The translations under genes were made by a program, and so were the position numbers. DNA of 8,407 nt, from NCBI GenBank assembly GCA_938021455.1, contig CALIGP010000084.1, positions 1 through 8,407 on the forward strand. Direction: 5' to 3'. Within the stretch, counting starts at the first letter, position 1, and each line of letters starts with the position of its first letter. A model generated the notes under the pieces. That model was not told where the DNA came from and made no database searches. It saw only the letters and a program-made list of their open reading frames with translations. This document shows positions 5,212 to 8,407 of the stretch, one piece after another. This DNA is from an uncultured Lewinella sp. Its GTDB lineage: Bacteria; Bacteroidota; Bacteroidia; Chitinophagales; Saprospiraceae.

Positions 5212-7704
5212 ATGGCCAAAGCAAAGAAAAAATCCACCAGACAACTCGGACTTAAATTCGGGTTGAGCGACGAGCGTATCCCTAAGCTCTTCGGGCTACT
5301 GCTGTGTTTTTTCGCCATCTACCTCTTCGTGGCTTTGTTCTCCTATTTATTCACCTGGCAGGTGGATCAGGACAGGGTATTGCGCTTTAGCTGGAAGCTT
5401 TTGCTCAACGACGGGCCTACGGTAGATAACTGGTTAGGCCGCTTAGGGGCTTTCCTCTCTAACTTTTACATGTACTTCCTCTTCGGGGTGCCCAGTTTCT
5501 TGCTGGTCTACTTCCTCTGGCAGTTGGGCGTCAACCGGCTGCGCCGGCAGTCCATTAAGCCAATGGGGAATCTGTTCGTTAAGGTAATGCTGGCGACCAT
5601 CGGCCTGGCTGTCTTGCTGGAGTTTGCCTTCGGATCATTGACGCAGTTCCCTCTCGGTGGCGGGGTGGGGAAGTACCTGGTGAGCCACCTCACGGGCGTC
5701 CTTGGCGGTTTTGGGGTTATATTATTGTTACTGGCGCTGGTGGGACTTTACTTGGTTTTTGAAGCCCGGATTGACTTCAATGGCTCTCCACGACAGATTA
5801 AGAATGATGTCGTCGATCATTTTTCGGAAAGAATTCGCTTCCGGGGCAAAACGCCCCCTCCCCGTCCATCAACTTCGCCTAAGGCTGGTGCCGTTGCTGA
5901 CTTTAGCCCCGCCATTGCACCTGCGGCCGCGCCCAGAAAAGCACCTACCTCTTTGAGCCCAGGTGATGGATCGATGTTTGAAGTGGATGGCCCCGACCTT
6001 CCTTCTGATCGGGGTATTGAGCAACTACCCGGTGAACAAACTTCACTCCCTCTGGAATCGGTAGGTGATCTGACCCTGGTGGGTAAAGATCCGCTGGCCG
6101 TTGGGTCTGACAATCTCATCATCGCTGATGGTGATCAGGGAATTGATACGAGCCTGGCCGTTACGGAGGAGAACAAGAACCACACGGAGCCCTACGATCC
6201 TACGCTGGATTTGCCGAATTATGCACCTCCACACCTCGAACTCCTGCTAGATCGCGAACACGGTAAGGCCGAAGTGGACCGCTCAGAGCTGGAAGCGAAT
6301 AAGGATCAGATTATTGAGACCTTATTAAACTATAAGATAGAAATCACGAAGATTCGGGCTACCATTGGGCCGACGGTTACGCTCTATGAGATTGTTCCTG
6401 CGCCTGGTGTCCGGATTTCGAAGATCAAAAACCTGGAAGACGATATTGCACTCTCTTTGGCGGCCCTTGGCATCCGGATTATTGCCCCGATCCCTGGCCG
6501 GGGAACCATTGGTATTGAAGTACCGAATAAAAACCCGCAGATGGTCTCGATGCGGGAAGTGATTGAGAGTGAAAAGTTCCGTACAGCCAAGATGGACCTG
6601 CCATTGGCATTGGGCAAAACGATCAAAAACGAGGTACTCATCGCTGATTTGGCAAAAATGCCTCACTTGTTGGTCGCGGGTGCTACCGGACAGGGTAAAT
6701 CGGTCGGGATCAACTCGATTATCATGTCGCTTCTGTACAAGAAGCACCCCTCTCAGGTGAAATTGGTCATGATTGACCCTAAAAAAGTCGAGCTTTTCCC
6801 TTATGCCAAGCTGGAAAGCCACTTTTTGGCCTTCCTGCCAGGTCAGACGGAGCCCATTACGACAGAGACGACTAAGGTGATCCATATTCTCAATAGTCTT
6901 TGTATTGAGATGGACCAGCGTTATGACCTATTAAAGAAAGCTTCTGCGCGAAATATCAAGGAGTACAACGAAAAATTTGTGGCTCGCCGGCTTAATCCGG
7001 AGAAAGGACACAAATTCCTACCTTTCATCGTTTTGATCATTGATGAATTTGCAGACCTTATAATGACGGCTGGTAAGGAAGTTGAAATGCCGATCGCTCG
7101 TCTGGCCCAACTTTCCAGAGCAGTAGGCATCCATTTGGTCATTGCGACTCAGCGCCCCTCAGTAAACATCATCACGGGTGTCATTAAAGCCAACTTCCCC
7201 GCCCGCATTGCTTATAAGGTGACGGCAAAAGTAGACTCCCGTACTATTTTGGATGCCGGAGGAGCAGACCAACTTATTGGTCGGGGAGACATGCTGCTGA
7301 GCAATGGTGGAGACGTCGTTCGCCTGCAGGGCGCTTTTGTAGATACTCCTGAGGTAGAGGAAGTTATCGACTTTATTGGGAATCAACGTGGATACGTAGA
7401 GCCTTATCTATTGCCTGAATACAATACGGACGAAGAAATGGCGGGCTCCGGCGGGCTAACCTATGCCGATCTGGATGATATGTTCGAAGATGCTGCCCGG
7501 CTGATCATTCAGCAGCAGCATGGATCTACTTCCATGATTCAGCGCCGACTAAAGCTAGGGTACAACCGTGCAGGTAGGATTGTGGATCAAATGGAGCAGC
7601 TAGGTATTGTTGGGCCGTCTCAGGGCTCTAAGCCACGCGAAGTACTTGTTTATGATGATCAAGAACTGACGCGCTTTATCGACGATTTGCGAAACCGAGG
7701 CTAA
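5212..7704 (+). CDS. ftsK: DNA translocase FtsK/SpoIIIE
   Basis: Membrane-anchored ATPase that pumps chromosomal DNA through the closing septum and, in organisms with XerCD-dif, triggers dimer resolution. The 830-residue protein is complete. It has four hydrophobic segments (about 24-48, 83-105, 122-140, 160-183), then a Pro/Ala-rich and acidic linker (about 190-330) that is short for the family. The motor alpha/beta domains follow (about 345-745): Walker A GATGQGKS (490-497, K496) and Walker B VLIIDEFADL (607-616, D611 and E612). The C-terminal winged-helix gamma domain (about 747-830) holds GSTSMIQRRLKLGYNRAGRIVDQMEQLGIV, the DNA-sequence-reading part. Walker A has Gln where many FtsKs have Ser, a variant I associate with Bacteroidota. 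The ATG at 5212 begins the basic lead-in MAKAKKKSTR; there is no Shine-Dalgarno sequence. Divergent from the methyltransferase; the next gene starts 214 bp downstream and probably has its own promoter. Confidence 0.97.
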   Translation: MAKAKKKSTRQLGLKFGLSDERIPKLFGLLLCFFAIYLFVALFSYLFTWQVDQDRVLRFSWKLLLNDGPTVDNWLGRLGAFLSNFYMYFLFGVPSFLLVYFLWQLGVNRLRRQSIKPMGNLFVKVMLATIGLAVLLEFAFGSLTQFPLGGGVGKYLVSHLTGVLGGFGVILLLLALVGLYLVFEARIDFNGSPRQIKNDVVDHFSERIRFRGKTPPPRPSTSPKAGAVADFSPAIAPAAAPRKAPTSLSPGDGSMFEVDGPDLPSDRGIEQLPGEQTSLPLESVGDLTLVGKDPLAVGSDNLIIADGDQGIDTSLAVTEENKNHTEPYDPTLDLPNYAPPHLELLLDREHGKAEVDRSELEANKDQIIETLLNYKIEITKIRATIGPTVTLYEIVPAPGVRISKIKNLEDDIALSLAALGIRIIAPIPGRGTIGIEVPNKNPQMVSMREVIESEKFRTAKMDLPLALGKTIKNEVLIADLAKMPHLLVAGATGQGKSVGINSIIMSLLYKKHPSQVKLVMIDPKKVELFPYAKLESHFLAFLPGQTEPITTETTKVIHILNSLCIEMDQRYDLLKKASARNIKEYNEKFVARRLNPEKGHKFLPFIVLIIDEFADLIMTAGKEVEMPIARLAQLSRAVGIHLVIATQRPSVNIITGVIKANFPARIAYKVTAKVDSRTILDAGGADQLIGRGDMLLSNGGDVVRLQGAFVDTPEVEEVIDFIGNQRGYVEPYLLPEYNTDEEMAGSGGLTYADLDDMFEDAARLIIQQQHGSTSMIQRRLKLGYNRAGRIVDQMEQLGIVGPSQGSKPREVLVYDDQELTRFIDDLRNRG

Positions 7705-7918
7705 GGGTAATTAAGTCAATTGCTTTGGCTATTTAGCAGTAGGATTACGTCCTTTATTCGTGCCTTTATAGGTGTCCAAACAGTTAAAGCTGGATTCCAT
7801 TACTATTTTTTCGTAATCTATTACCAATAGTTCAATACTTCTACTTACTTTTGGGGTATCTTATGTATTGGGCCCATTGCCCTATTAATGTAATCTCTAA
7901 GAATTTTAAGACGACAAT
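7705..7918. other. Gap between ftsK and the secreted protein gene
   Basis: A 214-bp AT-rich interval on the shared plus strand. AGGA/TCCT around 7741-7753 followed by TTATT is a very weak terminator candidate (4-bp stem), and CTATT/AATAG (7818-7822 and 7826-7830) is a 5-bp inverted repeat just before the promoter at 7846. No coding region is recognisable. Confidence 0.5.
7846..7853 (+). promoter_or_regulatory. Bacteroidota -7 promoter element of the secreted protein gene
   Basis: TACTTTTG is an exact match to TAnnTTTG, 65 bases upstream of the ATG at 7919. It predicts a transcription start near 7860 and a leader of about 58 bases, and implies transcription independent of ftsK. A convincing -33 TTTG is not visible at the expected spacing. 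Confidence 0.5.
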
Positions 7919-8407
7919 ATGAAGAATCTACTACCTGATTGGGGCCGTTTGGCCCTGTTATGCCTGCTGTGTTTCAGCGGGTTAAATGTTTTTGCACAGG
8001 ATCCCTGTGACATGGACACAGAGGCACCAACCATCTTGGCTCCGAACATGCTGAATCTTGAGATTCTGACCAGCAATATCGCTGAAGCTTGCCCAGGAAG
8101 CACATTCATCCAAGACAACATTTTAGGCCAAGACCGCACCGTTACAGAAATTATTGAATTCTGTAATGGCTTACTGGTTGATGGCGCTGGCCTTGATGAG
8201 AACTTCATCATGTCTCTTTTTGACGACAACTGTACGGCTGACGGTGATCTCATCGTTCGTGTTAACACGGCTGACTCTGAGATTCAGGCCGATGGCTCTG
8301 ACCTCATCACCTTAACTGGTGTAATCGTTGACGAAGCGGGTAACGAAAGCGTAGAAGACATTGTTACGGTTCTTCTCGTTGACGACATCGATCCCGTTGC
8401 TGTTTGT
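7919..8407 (+). CDS. Secreted HYR/Ig-like surface protein, N-terminal 163 residues (3' end outside window)
   Basis: The frame opens at the ATG at 7919 and stays open to the last base, so the C-terminus is missing. Residues 1-26 form a typical signal peptide: a short start with one Lys and one Arg, the hydrophobic core LALLCLLCFSGLNVFA, and predicted cleavage before Q27. The mature part is very acidic. DTEAPTI (33-39), FDDNC (101-105), VDEAGNES (137-144), then VTVLLVDDIDPVAVC (149-163) follow the layout of one HYR-like immunoglobulin-fold repeat running into the next. Such repeats occur in long extracellular proteins of Bacteroidota, many of which end in a type IX secretion sorting domain. That end cannot be seen here, so T9SS export is an inference. 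The specific role is unknown (adhesion is a common guess for the family). Five of the seven visible cysteines fall in the mature part. Confidence 0.85.
   Translation, partial: MKNLLPDWGRLALLCLLCFSGLNVFAQDPCDMDTEAPTILAPNMLNLEILTSNIAEACPGSTFIQDNILGQDRTVTEIIEFCNGLLVDGAGLDENFIMSLFDDNCTADGDLIVRVNTADSEIQADGSDLITLTGVIVDEAGNESVEDIVTVLLVDDIDPVAVC

Noticed and set aside
6325..6885. Minus-strand 186-codon frame opposite ftsK
   Set aside because: Lies entirely within the conserved motor domain of ftsK, so it is a shadow frame despite its length.
7871..7887. GGGC/GCCC symmetry around TGGGCCCA before the secreted protein gene
   Set aside because: The stem is only 4 bp, with no clear relation to start or promoter; too weak to call.
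7906..8268. Minus-strand 120-codon frame opposite the secreted protein
   Set aside because: The plus-strand frame has a signal peptide and HYR-like motifs; the minus-strand translation shows nothing recognisable.
1..8407. CRISPR array, tRNA, rRNA, or defence operon
   Set aside because: No regularly spaced repeats, no tRNA-like or rRNA-like sequence, and no nuclease, helicase or toxin-antitoxin proteins were seen; the only ATPase is a standard FtsK.

Overview
The window looks like chromosomal DNA from a member of the Bacteroidota, plausibly a marine, Lewinella/Saprospira-like lineage. The phylum call is fairly safe and the lineage is a guess. Supporting signs are the near absence of Shine-Dalgarno sequences before starts, several matches to the Bacteroidota -7 promoter element TAnnTTTG, an FtsK with the variant Walker A sequence GATGQGKS, and the start of a secreted protein with HYR-like repeats. 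Base composition is about 50% G+C, except for one clearly AT-rich stretch at about 3164-4020.

Layout from left to right. (1) 1-615, minus strand: the N-terminal 205 residues of the cell-shape actin MreB, cut by the window edge. (2) 616-903: a gene-free interval carrying a GC-rich repeat whose second copy lies at 5071-5092. (3) 904-2268, minus: an M16-family peptidase homologue that has lost the HxxEH zinc site. (4) 2429-3100, minus: ribulose-phosphate 3-epimerase (rpe); a promoter at 3122-3129 fixes its start. (5) 3356-3931, minus: a small AT-rich sulfotransferase-family gene that looks foreign. (6) 4071-4211: a compact inverted-repeat element of about 120 bp, predicted to fold into an 18-bp stem with two internal hairpins, flanked by an imperfect 9-bp direct repeat. 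(7) 4223-5017, minus: a class I SAM-dependent methyltransferase. (8) 5212-7704, plus: a complete FtsK/SpoIIIE DNA translocase, divergent from the methyltransferase. (9) 7919-8407, plus: the first 163 residues of a secreted, HYR-like surface protein that runs off the window.

The genes do not form one operon. MreB (cell-wall elongation) and FtsK (division and chromosome segregation) belong to the cell cycle, Rpe to the pentose phosphate pathway, and the rest are accessory or unassigned. I found no defence system, CRISPR array, rRNA or tRNA, and no complete insertion sequence. The least explained signals are the structured element at 4071-4211, the GC-rich repeat shared by the mreB and ftsK upstream regions, and the solitary catalytically dead M16 protein.
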